Assembly (NCBI GenBank): GCA_024809215.1
Contig: JANUBW010000002.1
Coordinates: forward strand, 744,001 to 808,000
DNA from: Niastella sp. OAS944
GTDB taxonomy: Bacteria > Bacteroidota > Bacteroidia > Chitinophagales > Chitinophagaceae
Reading direction: 5' to 3'
Length of the DNA: 64,000 nt
The notes beneath the pieces are model-generated. The model worked only from the letters and a program-made list of their open reading frames with translations, was not told where the DNA came from and searched no databases. Positions 42,202 through 51,494 of the stretch are shown piece after piece. How positions within the stretch are numbered: the stretch's first letter is position 1; each line of letters begins with the position of its first letter. A program made the position numbers and the translations under genes.

Positions 42202-42524
42202 CAGCAATTAACGAATTCCCTTGTATTTAGTTCCTGCGTCCAGCCGAAGAGACCAGGGAAAGGCTGCCCAGGAGCATTGCATGGCTGGGCACGCTGAGAT
42301 TTGAGCGCAAACGAAGGATAATTGTAACGCCTTTGGCATTAGCCCATTAGCAAAAGGCGATCGAAGCGAAGCCTGTGAAAACTTACAACTGAATAACTAA
42401 TAAAAACCAGTCCCATCATGATTCTCACCTTCTAAACTCCTTGTCAACCTGTATTTCATGTATTACCTCTATCACCACTATCAACTCCATCACCTTTTCA
42501 ACTCCTTGTCAACTTGTTAACTCA
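42202..42524. other. Intergenic region with word repeats between thiolase and DUF3175
   Basis: About 320 bases without a gene. From about 42415 to 42535 it is CAACTC-type word repeat (AACTCCTTGTCAACCTG, ATCACCACTATCAACTCC, CTTGTCAACTTGTTAACTC), running up to and over the DUF3175 stop. The rest (42220-42410) holds GC-rich non-coding sequence with no clear feature. Confidence 0.6.
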
Positions 42525-42899
42525 TTAACTCTCCTTCCCAAACACCCTCCTCAACTCCACCTTCGCCTCTTCCAACGGTTTCTTTTCTTTAGTCGTTAAA
42601 TGTTTTCCCGCTCGGTTGATATAAAAATTCAGCATCGACATGGCAGATTGAAACGGCGTTCCCTTTCTTCTTTTACTTTTTTCTGCAGAACGCTTTAACG
42701 AGCGGGCAATTTTCGCCGGGTCTTTTGATTTGAATACACCCGATTCAAGATCCAGTGCATCGCTGGTTTGCATTACATGCCGCGACCATTTCTTTTTTGG
42801 CGCTGCTTTCTTTTTTACAGATTTTTTCGTAGCTGTTGTGCGGGTAGTCCTTTTCCTGGCAGTGGCCAATTTCTTCTTTTTCTTTACTGCTGTTGCCAT
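42525..42899 (-). CDS. DUF3175 protein, highly basic
   Basis: A 124-residue protein. The first 40 residues are a Lys/Thr/Arg-rich tail (KKKKKLATARKRTTRTTATK), like histone H1 or the LigD linkers. The DUF3175 core follows: WSRHVMQTSDALDLESGVF, KDPAKIARSLKRSAEKSKRR and GTPFQSAMSMLNFYINRAGK. In rhizobia and other bacteria DUF3175 genes sit near Ku and LigD; here they are 2.4-6 kb away. Role unknown, probably DNA-binding. Confidence 0.85.
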   Translation of the reverse strand: MATAVKKKKKLATARKRTTRTTATKKSVKKKAAPKKKWSRHVMQTSDALDLESGVFKSKDPAKIARSLKRSAEKSKRRKGTPFQSAMSMLNFYINRAGKHLTTKEKKPLEEAKVELRRVFGKES

Positions 42900-42937
42900 A
42901 CAAACTTTTCCTAAACTGTTGCAACGGAGATACCAAT

Positions 42938-42961
42938 AAAAAACCCCGGTTTTACCCGGGG
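42938..42961 (-). terminator. Terminator without an assigned gene, upstream of DUF3175
   Basis: On the minus strand the stem CCCCGG / CCGGGG with loop GTAAAA-like spacing is followed by a run of six T. It lies about 45 bases before the DUF3175 start codon, where no known gene ends, so it either closes an unannotated minus-strand transcript or acts inside the DUF3175 leader. Confidence 0.65.
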
Positions 42962-42965
42962 CTCG

Positions 42966-43360
42966 TGATATTTTTTTCCCATGTACTTTAAACTATCTGG
43001 CCTACTTACCTTTCTCTCCTCGAGAGCGTCTCTGCCAGAATAAGGAAAAAATTATCGCTCGCAGTACTATTTAAAAATCCTGTGCCAGCACAATCACTGT
43101 TTTTACATTTTGAAAATCTGACAGTTGAGAAATCATGAACCCAAAACGGGCCGGCGTGTAGAAATATTTCTGCAATACGGCAACAGATTCAACAAAATAG
43201 CTGAGCCCCAACCAGCATTTGTAACTTTGCACTGAAAAATCGCCTGGATTAAATTACACAGGGTGGCACAGCTTTTTGAAATAATATCACAGCAAGTAAA
43301 TAGTATTTGATTGGTATTCAACATTAGACTGATTTCATTCTTTCATTTAAAAACTTGTTT
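42966..43360. other. Intergenic region before the small acidic genes
   Basis: About 395 bases. A plus-strand TAACTTTG (43222-43229) is an exact TAnnTTTG box but lies 130 bases before the next start codon. A 63-residue minus-strand frame (43133-43324) has no coding character. Nothing else is seen. Confidence 0.5.
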
Positions 43361-43720
43361 ATGGAAACTAAGCCTACAGAAATGACAACCCTCACCGCTG
43401 TGTTAGAAAAATTAAGACATCAACATAACGATAATGAATTTACGCCTAAAGATGATGGTTTCATTACCACCAACAGCGATAAATTCTACAAACCCGAGGA
43501 CCTCACCATTATCAAAACATATCGCTTTGAAGGCGTGAGCGACCCCGGCGATAATTCTATTGTTTACCTTATACAGGCAAACGACGGCATAATGGGTTAT
43601 ACGATGGACGCCTATGGCGCATATACTACCCATGATGAGGTTAACAACTATGATGAGCTCATTAAAAAAATACCTGTAGAGGAACGTGATGAACAGTTGA
43701 TATTTGCAGACCAACACTGA
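43361..43720 (+). CDS. Small 'phosphoribosylpyrophosphate synthetase'-named family protein
   Basis: A 119-residue acidic protein from the ATG at 43361 (a TTG two codons earlier is less likely). The region KFYKPEDLTIIKTYRFEGVS, then DPGDNSIVYLIQANDG and MDAYGAY, matches a family of about 110 residues widespread in Bacteroidota that databases call phosphoribosylpyrophosphate synthetase. It is too short and lacks the PRPP-binding motif, so the name is misleading and the function unknown. It is followed 39 bases later by another small acidic gene. Confidence 0.72.
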   Translation: METKPTEMTTLTAVLEKLRHQHNDNEFTPKDDGFITTNSDKFYKPEDLTIIKTYRFEGVSDPGDNSIVYLIQANDGIMGYTMDAYGAYTTHDEVNNYDELIKKIPVEERDEQLIFADQH

Positions 43721-43759
43721 AAACCCGTCCGATTATTTAATAACTTAAACATTGCTGTT

Positions 43760-44026
43760 ATGGAAGAACTACAAACAAAAACAATAGAATTTCAGGCGGG
43801 CGGTAAAACCGTTCACTGCGAAATAAAAGAAAGAGACTTTGGCGATTTAATCGTTTTTGACGTATTCTCCAAAGACAATTATCTGTTCACCATAACGCAA
43901 AAGAGCGATGTGCTGTTCAATCATTACGAAATGAGCAACCAGGAAGACGTTATGGATCCCCGCCAGCTCAATGAGATCATCGAGCAGGTAAAGGAAAAAA
44001 TTGCATCTGATCCTAATAACCCCTAA
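43760..44026 (+). CDS. Small acidic protein, unrecognised
   Basis: An 88-residue protein, Glu/Asp-rich, with alternating strands (TIEFQAGGKTVHCEIKERDF) and a C-terminal helix (PRQLNEIIEQVKEKIASDP). It follows the PRPP-synthetase-named gene by 39 bases on the same strand, so both may be co-transcribed. No family recognised. Confidence 0.65.
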   Translation: MEELQTKTIEFQAGGKTVHCEIKERDFGDLIVFDVFSKDNYLFTITQKSDVLFNHYEMSNQEDVMDPRQLNEIIEQVKEKIASDPNNP

Positions 44027-44107
44027 ACCCTAACCCGTAGAAATTAACTTCACATTAAACAGAACTAACGGTAACAAATTGCATGTAACTTCATGCATTA
44101 ATTCTTT

Positions 44108-45076
44108 ATGTGCATGTTGCAAAAACTTTTTCTCAAAAACCTCATGTTCGTATGCTGCCTGTTTGCTACCCTGTTTATACAGGCGCAGGTAGAATATCCT
44201 TACCCCATTCAAAAATTTAACATTACCCTGGAAGGCAAACCGGTTCAAATAGCCTATATGGATGCCAAATCCGATTCGGCAAACAGCAAAACCGTAATGC
44301 TTTTTCATGGTAAGAACTTTAACGGCTATTACTGGAAAGATGTAATGGCCTTTTTAGTAAAAGCAGGTTTTCGGGTGATCGTACCCGATCAACCCGGTTG
44401 GGGCCGTAGCGATAAACCCGATCTGCATTATAGCTTTCATTTGCTTTCCTTTGCCATGAACAAATTGCTCGATTCGTTACACATAGGAAAAATATCTCTC
44501 ATTGGCCACTCAATGGGTGGTATGCTTGCATCCCGCTTTGCCATGACTTACCCGGCCAAAGTTGAAAAGCTGGTGCTGGAAAACCCAATTGGGTTAGAAG
44601 ATTATAAACGTTTTGTTCCTTACCAAACCACCGATCAGTTATATGAAAAGGAATTAAGCGCTTCATACGAATCGTACAAAAAATACCAGCAAAGCTATTA
44701 TCCGCAATGGAAGCCCGAATATGAACAATATGTAGAGGCCCAGGCAGAAGCGCTTAAAAATCCGGAATTCCCCCGAATTGCCCGCATAAACGCCATCACC
44801 TATCAAATGATATATGAACAACCTGTTTGCTACGAGTGGGACCGCATTAACGCACCTACCCTGCTTGTGATTGGCACCGACGACCGAACTGTGGTTGGGA
44901 AAGCGCTGCTGAGTGATGATGATAAAAACAAATACGGTCAATACCCCGCACTGGCAAAGAAAACTCAAGAACAAATACCCAACGCCCTGTTAATGGAAAT
45001 GCCGGGGATCGGGCATATACCGCATATACAGGATCCGGGGCAGTATAAGCAGATCATTTTGTCGTTTCTCAAGTAA
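44108..45076 (+). CDS. Secreted alpha/beta hydrolase
   Basis: A 322-residue hydrolase. The N-terminus is a signal peptide (FLKNLMFVCCLFATLFIQAQ). The fold segments are MLFHGKNFNGYYWKDVM (oxyanion), VPDQPGWGRSDKPDLHY, the nucleophile elbow LIGHSMGGMLASRFAM with the catalytic Ser, APTLLVIGTDDRTV (acid) and PGIGHIPHIQDP with the catalytic His. It acts in the periplasm or outside on an unknown ester or epoxide. Start at 44108 or the Met two codons later cannot be separated. Confidence 0.9.
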   Translation: MCMLQKLFLKNLMFVCCLFATLFIQAQVEYPYPIQKFNITLEGKPVQIAYMDAKSDSANSKTVMLFHGKNFNGYYWKDVMAFLVKAGFRVIVPDQPGWGRSDKPDLHYSFHLLSFAMNKLLDSLHIGKISLIGHSMGGMLASRFAMTYPAKVEKLVLENPIGLEDYKRFVPYQTTDQLYEKELSASYESYKKYQQSYYPQWKPEYEQYVEAQAEALKNPEFPRIARINAITYQMIYEQPVCYEWDRINAPTLLVIGTDDRTVVGKALLSDDDKNKYGQYPALAKKTQEQIPNALLMEMPGIGHIPHIQDPGQYKQIILSFLK

Positions 45077-45351
45077 TCTTTCTTTCGTGAATGGTGAGTG
45101 ATGAATGGTGTAGCCTCGCGGGTAATCAGATTTATTTACGACCCCAAATTCAAGCCGATTGCCGATTGCTCCCGATGGCTATCGGGACCGATTGCCGATT
45201 GCCGATGCCTACTAGAGAGTTAGAAATTAGTTTTGAGGCCCGAACATAGGGCGTTTCACGTTTGCCGTTTCACGTTTTACGATTAGCGAGGCTTAAAGTT
45301 TCGGAAACTATTGCCGATTCACGTTGGCATAACTTTTTTGAATCATTCAAC
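45077..45351. repeat. Word-repeat region before ligD
   Basis: 275 bases with several word clusters: GTGAATGGTGAGTGATGAATGG after the hydrolase stop (split by short gaps), GATTGCCGATTGC repeated at 45158-45206 around TCCCGATGGCTATCGGGA, and CGTTTCACG with GCCGTTTCACG (45250-45280), ending about 70 bases before the ligD start. The in-frame extension of ligD to 45262 would be translated from this material. Confidence 0.6.
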
Positions 45352-48111
45352 ATGAGCCTTGCCAAGTACAAACAAAAAAGATCGTTTACAAAAACGCCTG
45401 AGCCGGAAGGTAAAAAGAAAGCAGCTTCCGGCACACTGCGTTTTGTTGTTCAAAAACACGATGCATCCCGTTTGCATTATGATTTTCGCCTCGAAATGGA
45501 AGGCGTGCTGAAATCATGGGCCATTCCCAAAGGCCCTTCCCTGAACCCCGACGATAAACGGCTGGCTATGATGGTGGAAGACCACCCATTCGATTATAAA
45601 GACTTTGAAGGTATTATTCCCGAAGGCAACTATGGCGCCGGTACCGTTATTGTTTGGGACGAAGGCACCTACGAACCAATGGATTTTGAAGGCGATGCTA
45701 AAAAAGCAGAGAAACACCTGCTTGCCCAGTTACATAAAGGCGATGTTAAGATCACCTTACACGGACAAAAACTAAAGGGCTCCTTCGCCCTGGTACATAT
45801 AAAAGGTAAGGAAGACAATGCCTGGCTGCTGATAAAAAAACGCGACAAATACGCCAGCACAACAGATGTTACTAAAAAAGCCAAATCTGTTCAATCGGGC
45901 ATGAAGCTGGAACAGGTAGCCAAAGAAAGCACCAACGAATGGCAAAGCAATAGAAAAAGCAGCACAAAAAAAATAAGTACGAAAACAAAAACAGCTGCTA
46001 AGAAAACGCCCGCCAAAAAGAAAGCAGTTAAAAAAAAAGTCACAGCCGAAGTAGCAAACCTGTTAAAACAGGGTGAACGTAGTCGTATGCCCACTGGCAT
46101 TATTCCCATGCTGGCCACGCTTACCGATGAACCGTTTGACGATAAAGACTGGCTTTATGAAATAAAATACGATGGCTATCGCGCTGTCGCTTACCTCGAT
46201 GGCGATGAAGTTAACATCATGTCGCGCAAAAATCTTTCATTCAATAATAAGTTCTACGCCGTTGTTGAAGCATTGCAGGAATTAAATATGCAAGCCGTTT
46301 TCGATGGCGAAATAGTGGCCCTTAACGAAGAAGGCAAAAGCGAATTTCAGCTCTTGCAGCAATGGCAAAAAAGCGGTCAGGGTGAACTGATCTATTATGT
46401 ATTTGACATTCTTTGGCTTAACGGTTACAACCTCATGAACCTGCCATTGCTTGAACGAAAAGCTATTTTAGAACAAATTCTGCCCCAACACCCAATGGTC
46501 CGTTACAGCGATCATGTTGTAGAAACCGGCACTCAATTTTTTGAAGCCGCCACGCAACAAGGGCTTGAGGGAATAATTGCCAAAGCTGCGGAAAGTCCGT
46601 ACACCCCTACCATTCGCACCAAACAATGGTTGAAAATAAAAAGCAATCAACGCCAGGAAGTTGTGATTGGTGGCTTTACCGAAAGCCGTGGCAGCCGCAC
46701 CCATTTTGGTGCACTGGTATTGGGCGTGTATGAAAAAAATAAACTGATGTATGTTGGCCATACAGGTTCCGGCTTTACCGAACAATCACTGGCAGCAATT
46801 TACAAAAAACTAAAATCCTTAATTACGCCAAAACCGCCATTCGATAAAAAGCCAAAAACCAATATGCCCTGTACCTGGGTAAAACCAGTATTGGTGTGTG
46901 AAGTAAAGTTTTCTGAATGGACAAATGACAACATCCTTCGCCAGCCCATATTTATGGGACTGCGGGAAGACAAAAACGCCAAAGACGTACATAAAGAAAA
47001 TGCCGTTCATACCGAAACGGCGGTACAGGAAGGCGAAGAAGAAACACAACAACAAACCAATTCCACTGATATGAAAACAAAAACAGCAAAGAAGAAAACC
47101 GCGAAGCGGCCGGTGAAAAAAGTAAGCCCTAAGAAAGCTGCCAAACAAACAACAACGTCCAAATCATCTGAAGGCTTTTTAAACAACACCGACAAAGAGC
47201 AGGTGGTTATCATCAATAAAAAAGAACTGACCTTCACCAATCTCGATAAAATATACTGGCCAAAAGAAAAGATCACAAAGCGTAACCTGCTAAACTATTA
47301 TCAACAAATAGCTCCTTTCATTTTACCTTATATGAAAGACAGGCCTCAATCGATGAACCGGCATCCCAATGGAATTAATAAACCCGGCTTTTATCAAAAA
47401 GACGTTACCGATAAAGTTGCCGACTGGATTGAAAAACACAATTATATCAGCGACTCGGATGGTGAGAAAAAACAATACCTGGTGTGTACCGATGAAGCTT
47501 CTCTCCTGTACATGGCCAACCTGGGTTGTATTGAAATGAATCCCTGGCACAGCACCACCAAAAAGCCTGAAAACCCAACCTGGTGTGTTATTGATCTCGA
47601 TCCCGATGGCAACATTACATTTGAAAAAGTAATTGAAGCTGCCCAGGTTATAAAACAAATAACCGATGACCTTGAGATAGATACGTATTGCAAAACATCC
47701 GGTTCAACCGGTTTACATATTTACATTCCACTTGGTGCGGCGTATGATTATGACCAAAGCCGCCAGTTAGCAGAACTAATAGTAAACCTGGCCTATAATG
47801 AAATGCCATCATTTACAAGCCTCGAACGAAGCCCGGCCAAAAGAAAGAATAAAATATACCTCGATTACCTGCAGAACCGGAAAATACAAACCATTGCTGC
47901 GCCTTATTCGTTACGGCCAAAGCCGGGCGCAACAGCATCTGCTCCCTTACATTGGGATGAAGTAAAGAAGGGATTGCAGATCAGTGATTTCAGTATCGAA
48001 AATATGTATAACCGGGCCAAAGAAGTTGGCGATATATTTAAACCTGTATTGGGAAAAGGTATTAATTTGAAAAAGGTGCTTACAAAGATCGGCACGCTAC
48101 AAAACAAATAG
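45352..48111 (+). CDS. ligD: ATP-dependent DNA ligase D (PE-Lig-Pol)
   Basis: A 919-residue NHEJ ligase from the ATG at 45352 (MSLAKYKQKRSF); an upstream in-frame start at 45262 lies in a repeat region. Order: phosphoesterase domain (about 25-165; FVVQKHDASRLHYDFRLEME), a Lys/Thr linker (200-235), ligase domain (about 250-580) with adenylated Lys272 in IKYDGYR, a second Lys-rich linker (about 595-620), and the primase-polymerase domain (622-919) with VIDLDPDG as metal-binding Asp pair. The order PE-Lig-Pol is that of many Proteobacteria and Bacteroidota. It partners Ku, encoded 0.7 kb away on the other strand. Confidence 0.96.
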   Translation: MSLAKYKQKRSFTKTPEPEGKKKAASGTLRFVVQKHDASRLHYDFRLEMEGVLKSWAIPKGPSLNPDDKRLAMMVEDHPFDYKDFEGIIPEGNYGAGTVIVWDEGTYEPMDFEGDAKKAEKHLLAQLHKGDVKITLHGQKLKGSFALVHIKGKEDNAWLLIKKRDKYASTTDVTKKAKSVQSGMKLEQVAKESTNEWQSNRKSSTKKISTKTKTAAKKTPAKKKAVKKKVTAEVANLLKQGERSRMPTGIIPMLATLTDEPFDDKDWLYEIKYDGYRAVAYLDGDEVNIMSRKNLSFNNKFYAVVEALQELNMQAVFDGEIVALNEEGKSEFQLLQQWQKSGQGELIYYVFDILWLNGYNLMNLPLLERKAILEQILPQHPMVRYSDHVVETGTQFFEAATQQGLEGIIAKAAESPYTPTIRTKQWLKIKSNQRQEVVIGGFTESRGSRTHFGALVLGVYEKNKLMYVGHTGSGFTEQSLAAIYKKLKSLITPKPPFDKKPKTNMPCTWVKPVLVCEVKFSEWTNDNILRQPIFMGLREDKNAKDVHKENAVHTETAVQEGEEETQQQTNSTDMKTKTAKKKTAKRPVKKVSPKKAAKQTTTSKSSEGFLNNTDKEQVVIINKKELTFTNLDKIYWPKEKITKRNLLNYYQQIAPFILPYMKDRPQSMNRHPNGINKPGFYQKDVTDKVADWIEKHNYISDSDGEKKQYLVCTDEASLLYMANLGCIEMNPWHSTTKKPENPTWCVIDLDPDGNITFEKVIEAAQVIKQITDDLEIDTYCKTSGSTGLHIYIPLGAAYDYDQSRQLAELIVNLAYNEMPSFTSLERSPAKRKNKIYLDYLQNRKIQTIAAPYSLRPKPGATASAPLHWDEVKKGLQISDFSIENMYNRAKEVGDIFKPVLGKGINLKKVLTKIGTLQNK

Positions 48112-48118
48112 TTCTCAC

Positions 48119-48619
48119 TTAAATAGACTTCTTCATTTTCTGTGGCATCGGCATTTTCTGCGGTTGTTTTAAAATACCTTTCACAACACTGTGCGAAGTA
48201 TGCAGCCCACGTAACTGACTCTCTAACAAATACTGCAGGTCACCGGCAGGTACCTGCTCAATGGCTTTGCTGTAAATTATTTGTATAGCTTCTTCGCCCT
48301 GTTCGCTGCTCTTCAGCATATCGTAAATGTTTGGGCCCGAAAAAGAAATACCCATGTCTTTCCACTGATTGTACAAATCGCCAAAGGTGAGCTGGGGAAT
48401 TGGCTTTTTTACTGCGGGATGGTTGTCGTGAAATTGCTCAAGAAACTGACGTAGTGCAAAACTGTTTTGCCGGCTTTGGTTAGCCAATAATGCAAAAGTT
48501 CCCCTTAATTCGAGGTTGAAGATAAAATTCAAAAAAGACGCTTCTTCGTAAGCCTTAGCCCGTTCGCGGTTAATTGTAGAAAGGTCATTTAAAATTTCCG
48601 CCATTTGTTGATATTCCAT
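48119..48619 (-). CDS. DUF2383 / PA2169 four-helix-bundle protein
   Basis: A 166-residue helical protein. EILNDLSTINRERAKAYEEA opens the first helix, and SSEQGEEAIQIIYSKAIEQV followed by PAGDLQYLLESQLRGLHTSH closes the bundle, matching the ferritin-like DUF2383 family. Conserved Glu and His residues could bind metal. It is convergent with ligD, 7 bases from its stop codon, and 175 bases downstream of ku, so it sits inside the NHEJ block. A link to DNA repair or stress survival is inferred from position only. Confidence 0.78.
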   Translation of the reverse strand: MEYQQMAEILNDLSTINRERAKAYEEASFLNFIFNLELRGTFALLANQSRQNSFALRQFLEQFHDNHPAVKKPIPQLTFGDLYNQWKDMGISFSGPNIYDMLKSSEQGEEAIQIIYSKAIEQVPAGDLQYLLESQLRGLHTSHSVVKGILKQPQKMPMPQKMKKSI

Positions 48620-48793
48620 AAGCGTGAAGTTTGAAGTATATTGAAAAAATAATTCCTTATCTGTTAACAGGATTCATTTACATGGCACCTGACGGGCAAC
48701 AATCGCTGTTTGGTTAACACGCATAGGATCACTACTAATTTACTGAAAATTTTCCCTACTTCACTTCACCTTCAATAGAAATATTCCAACTAA

Positions 48794-49582
48794 TTATGAG
48801 GCCTTTCTGCGGCCGCCACTTTTTTCTTTTTTTCCAAGGCTGGCTTTCAATTGTTCCATAAGGTCTTTCGACCGGGAATGCACCACCCGCATAGTGGGCA
48901 TCTGTATTTTTTTGCCTTTTGCTTTATCTTTTATCAGCTTTAGCAGGTCAGCTGAATAAGTATCCTTAAAATGAGAAATATCAAATTCGCCAGAGAGCTG
49001 ATTAATAAGGGCTACAGCCATTTTTAATTCGGCCGGCTTGCTCTTGCTGGCTTTAATATCCAGTTCTGAAGTATCACGTATTTCTTCGCCAAAACGTATC
49101 TTATTAAGCACCAATACATCTTCATGCGGTTTTATAACCCCAATGCTTTCTTTATTGCGTAACACATAGGTTCCCAATCCCACTTTGCCCGTTTCTATTA
49201 ACGCATCACGCAACAGGTTATACGCTTTTACACCACTTTTATCAGGCGCCAGGTAATACGGGTTTTCGTAATACATGGTATCTATCTCCGCTTCATCAAC
49301 AAACTCCTGGATATTGATGAGCTTATTCTTCTCCGGTCTTACTTTTTCAAAATCCTCATCGGTGATAACCACATACTGGCCATCGAGGTTATAACCGCGC
49401 ACAATGTTCTCATACGCAACCTCTTTGCCCGTTTTTTCATTAACACGTTTGAACTTAATATTGGAATGGTCTTTCTTATCCAACATATCGAGGTCAAGCT
49501 CACTGCCTTGCACGGCGCTGTATATTTTAATTGGAATATTTACCAATCCAAACCCGATCGCTCCGGTCCATATAGCTCGCAT
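48794..49582 (-). CDS. ku: Ku protein (non-homologous end joining)
   Basis: A 262-residue bacterial Ku that binds double-strand ends and recruits LigD. Family segments: RAIWTGAIGFGLVNIPIKIY at the start, then SNIKFKRVNEKTGKEV, NPYYLAPDKSGVKAYNLL, VGLGTYVLRNKESIGVIKPH and FKDTYSADLLKLIKDKAKG. The C-terminus ends in a short basic tail (KKEKSGGRRKAS), as in DNA-bridging Ku proteins. It is divergent from the HAD-HerA gene across about 200 bases. Confidence 0.96.
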   Translation of the reverse strand: MRAIWTGAIGFGLVNIPIKIYSAVQGSELDLDMLDKKDHSNIKFKRVNEKTGKEVAYENIVRGYNLDGQYVVITDEDFEKVRPEKNKLINIQEFVDEAEIDTMYYENPYYLAPDKSGVKAYNLLRDALIETGKVGLGTYVLRNKESIGVIKPHEDVLVLNKIRFGEEIRDTSELDIKASKSKPAELKMAVALINQLSGEFDISHFKDTYSADLLKLIKDKAKGKKIQMPTMRVVHSRSKDLMEQLKASLGKKEKSGGRRKAS

Positions 49583-49786
49583 AACAGCAATTTTTATTAG
49601 TGCTTAAACTTTTATGCCAGAAATAATCCCCTTTTACATGAGTAGTTTCAAAATCAACTCCAATAAGGCCATTGTCATCAACGAAACGCTGCAAATGGGT
49701 ATTTTTTTGCGCAGGTTTAAGGTTATGGGTTGGCCAAAGTATTGTAAAAATAACATTGATCACTTTATGATTTAAAATTAGCGCTA

Positions 49787-51487
49787 ATGAGATATTTATG
49801 TTTGGCAGCGGATTATGACGGTACCCTGGCCACACACGGCAAAGTAGAACCAGCTGTTATTGAAGCATTACAACGATTAAAGGCTTCAACCCGCAAACTC
49901 ATTTTGGTTACGGGCCGGGTACTGGATGAACTGAAAGCCGTTTTCCCCGGGTACGAACTATTCGATCTTATAGTTGCCGAGAACGGCGCATTGATCTACA
50001 ATCCCGCAACAAAAGAAGAAAGATTGCTGGGCAACCTGCCGCCGGCCACTTTCATCAACAATTTACATCATCACCGCGTACAACCTTTATCCATTGGCAA
50101 AGTGATCGTTGCCACCTGGGAACCGCATCATACCGTTGTGCTGGAAAGCATTAAAGAGGCCGGACTGGAACTTCAGGTGATCTTCAACAAAGGCGCAGTT
50201 ATGATTCTACCCGCGGGCATTAACAAAGCCAAGGGGTTGAAAGAAGCACTGAAAGACCTGAACATATCCATGCATAACGTAGTGGCTGTGGGCGATGCCG
50301 AAAACGATGGCGCTATGCTGCAAGCCGCCGAATGTGCGGTAGCGGTATCAAATGCATTACCAGCCGTTCAACACATGGCCGACTGGGTTACCGACCACCA
50401 TCACGGAAAAGGCGTAATACAGCTTATAGACCGCTTACTTGAAGATGACCTGCAACACCTCAACAACCAGCTAATACGCCATTATTTGCCTTTAGGACGC
50501 CGTATATCCAATGAAGGCTATGGCATAAGTGCGTTTGGCCCTAACATTTTGCTTTCGGGATCAACAAAAAGCGGTAAAACCACTTTGACCACTTACATTC
50601 TTGAACAAATGATCGAAAAGCATTATCAGTTTTGTTTAATAGATCCTGAAGGTGATTATATCGATCTGCCCGGTGTGGTAAGAATTGGCGATAACACGCA
50701 CCCGCCCGTGCCGGAAGAAGTTTTATCATTATTGCAAAACCCAATGCAAAGTATTATCGTTTGCATACTGGCCGTTCCGTTCGACGAGCGGCCACGGTTC
50801 TTCAATAGTTTACTATCGGCCCTTTCGCAAATGCGAAAAGAAACAGGCCACCCGCATTGGATCATTGCCGATGAAGCGCATCATATGTTACCGGCGCCTG
50901 CAGCCCCCTCCTTTTATGCCATACCCGATGACTTCAAGAATTTTATGTTCATCACCGTTTCAACCGAAGGCATGAATGAAGCCATCTTGAACAAGATCAC
51001 TTTATTGATCTCAACAGGCGATGACGCCGCCAATGCCTTACAGCAGTTCAGCCGGTTCAGAAATATTCAGTTACACGCACACACCGTAACGCCATTGGAA
51101 AAAGGCCAGGCCTGGGTATGGGATATAGAAAACGGCGCTCAACCGGCGCTGATAAAAACCGGTACACCTGTGCATGTGCAGCAACGGCACAAAAAGAAGT
51201 ATGCTGCCGGTGATATGGATTATAATAGTTTTTATTTCAGAGGGCCCAATGACAAGTTAAATCTGAAGGCTTACAACCTGATGATCTTTATTCAAATTGC
51301 TTCGGGCATCGATGATGAAACCTGGTTGTATCATTTAAAACGGAAAGACTATTCAAACTGGTTGCGAAATTCGGTGCACGATAAAGAATTGGCCGACCTG
51401 GTTGATGCGGTTGAAAATGATGAGAACCATTATGAAGGATCGCGACAAACGATATTGGAAATGATCAATGAACGGTACACCGGTTAA
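49787..51487 (+). CDS. HAD-IIB phosphatase fused to HerA/VirB4-like P-loop ATPase
   Basis: A 566-residue three-part protein. Residues 1-220 are a HAD-IIB phosphatase: motif I AADYDGTL (Asp9, Asp11), the KG of motif III at Lys149, and motif IV GDAENDGAM (Asp170, Asp174). Residues about 240-450 are a HerA/DUF87-type ATPase: Walker A GSTKSGKTT (258-266), then FCLIDPEGDY, and Walker B HWIIADEAHHML (Asp362, Glu363). The last 90 residues (YFRGPNDKLNLKAYNLMIFI, DDETWLYHLKRKDYSNWLRN) form a helical domain of unknown role. Phosphatase residues and P-loop both look intact. It is divergent from ku. Membrane segments and a signal peptide are absent. Family members exist as 'HAD family hydrolase'; the biochemical role is not established. 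Confidence 0.85.
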   Translation: MRYLCLAADYDGTLATHGKVEPAVIEALQRLKASTRKLILVTGRVLDELKAVFPGYELFDLIVAENGALIYNPATKEERLLGNLPPATFINNLHHHRVQPLSIGKVIVATWEPHHTVVLESIKEAGLELQVIFNKGAVMILPAGINKAKGLKEALKDLNISMHNVVAVGDAENDGAMLQAAECAVAVSNALPAVQHMADWVTDHHHGKGVIQLIDRLLEDDLQHLNNQLIRHYLPLGRRISNEGYGISAFGPNILLSGSTKSGKTTLTTYILEQMIEKHYQFCLIDPEGDYIDLPGVVRIGDNTHPPVPEEVLSLLQNPMQSIIVCILAVPFDERPRFFNSLLSALSQMRKETGHPHWIIADEAHHMLPAPAAPSFYAIPDDFKNFMFITVSTEGMNEAILNKITLLISTGDDAANALQQFSRFRNIQLHAHTVTPLEKGQAWVWDIENGAQPALIKTGTPVHVQQRHKKKYAAGDMDYNSFYFRGPNDKLNLKAYNLMIFIQIASGIDDETWLYHLKRKDYSNWLRNSVHDKELADLVDAVENDENHYEGSRQTILEMINERYTG

Positions 51488-51494
51488 TTAGCTA

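Noticed and set aside
43133-43324. 63-residue minus-strand ORF
   Set aside because: Cys-rich, no coding character, no family; the terminator at 42938 might belong to an RNA instead.
45262-45351. N-terminal extension of LigD
   Set aside because: It covers word-repeat DNA; the family start at 45352 is clear.
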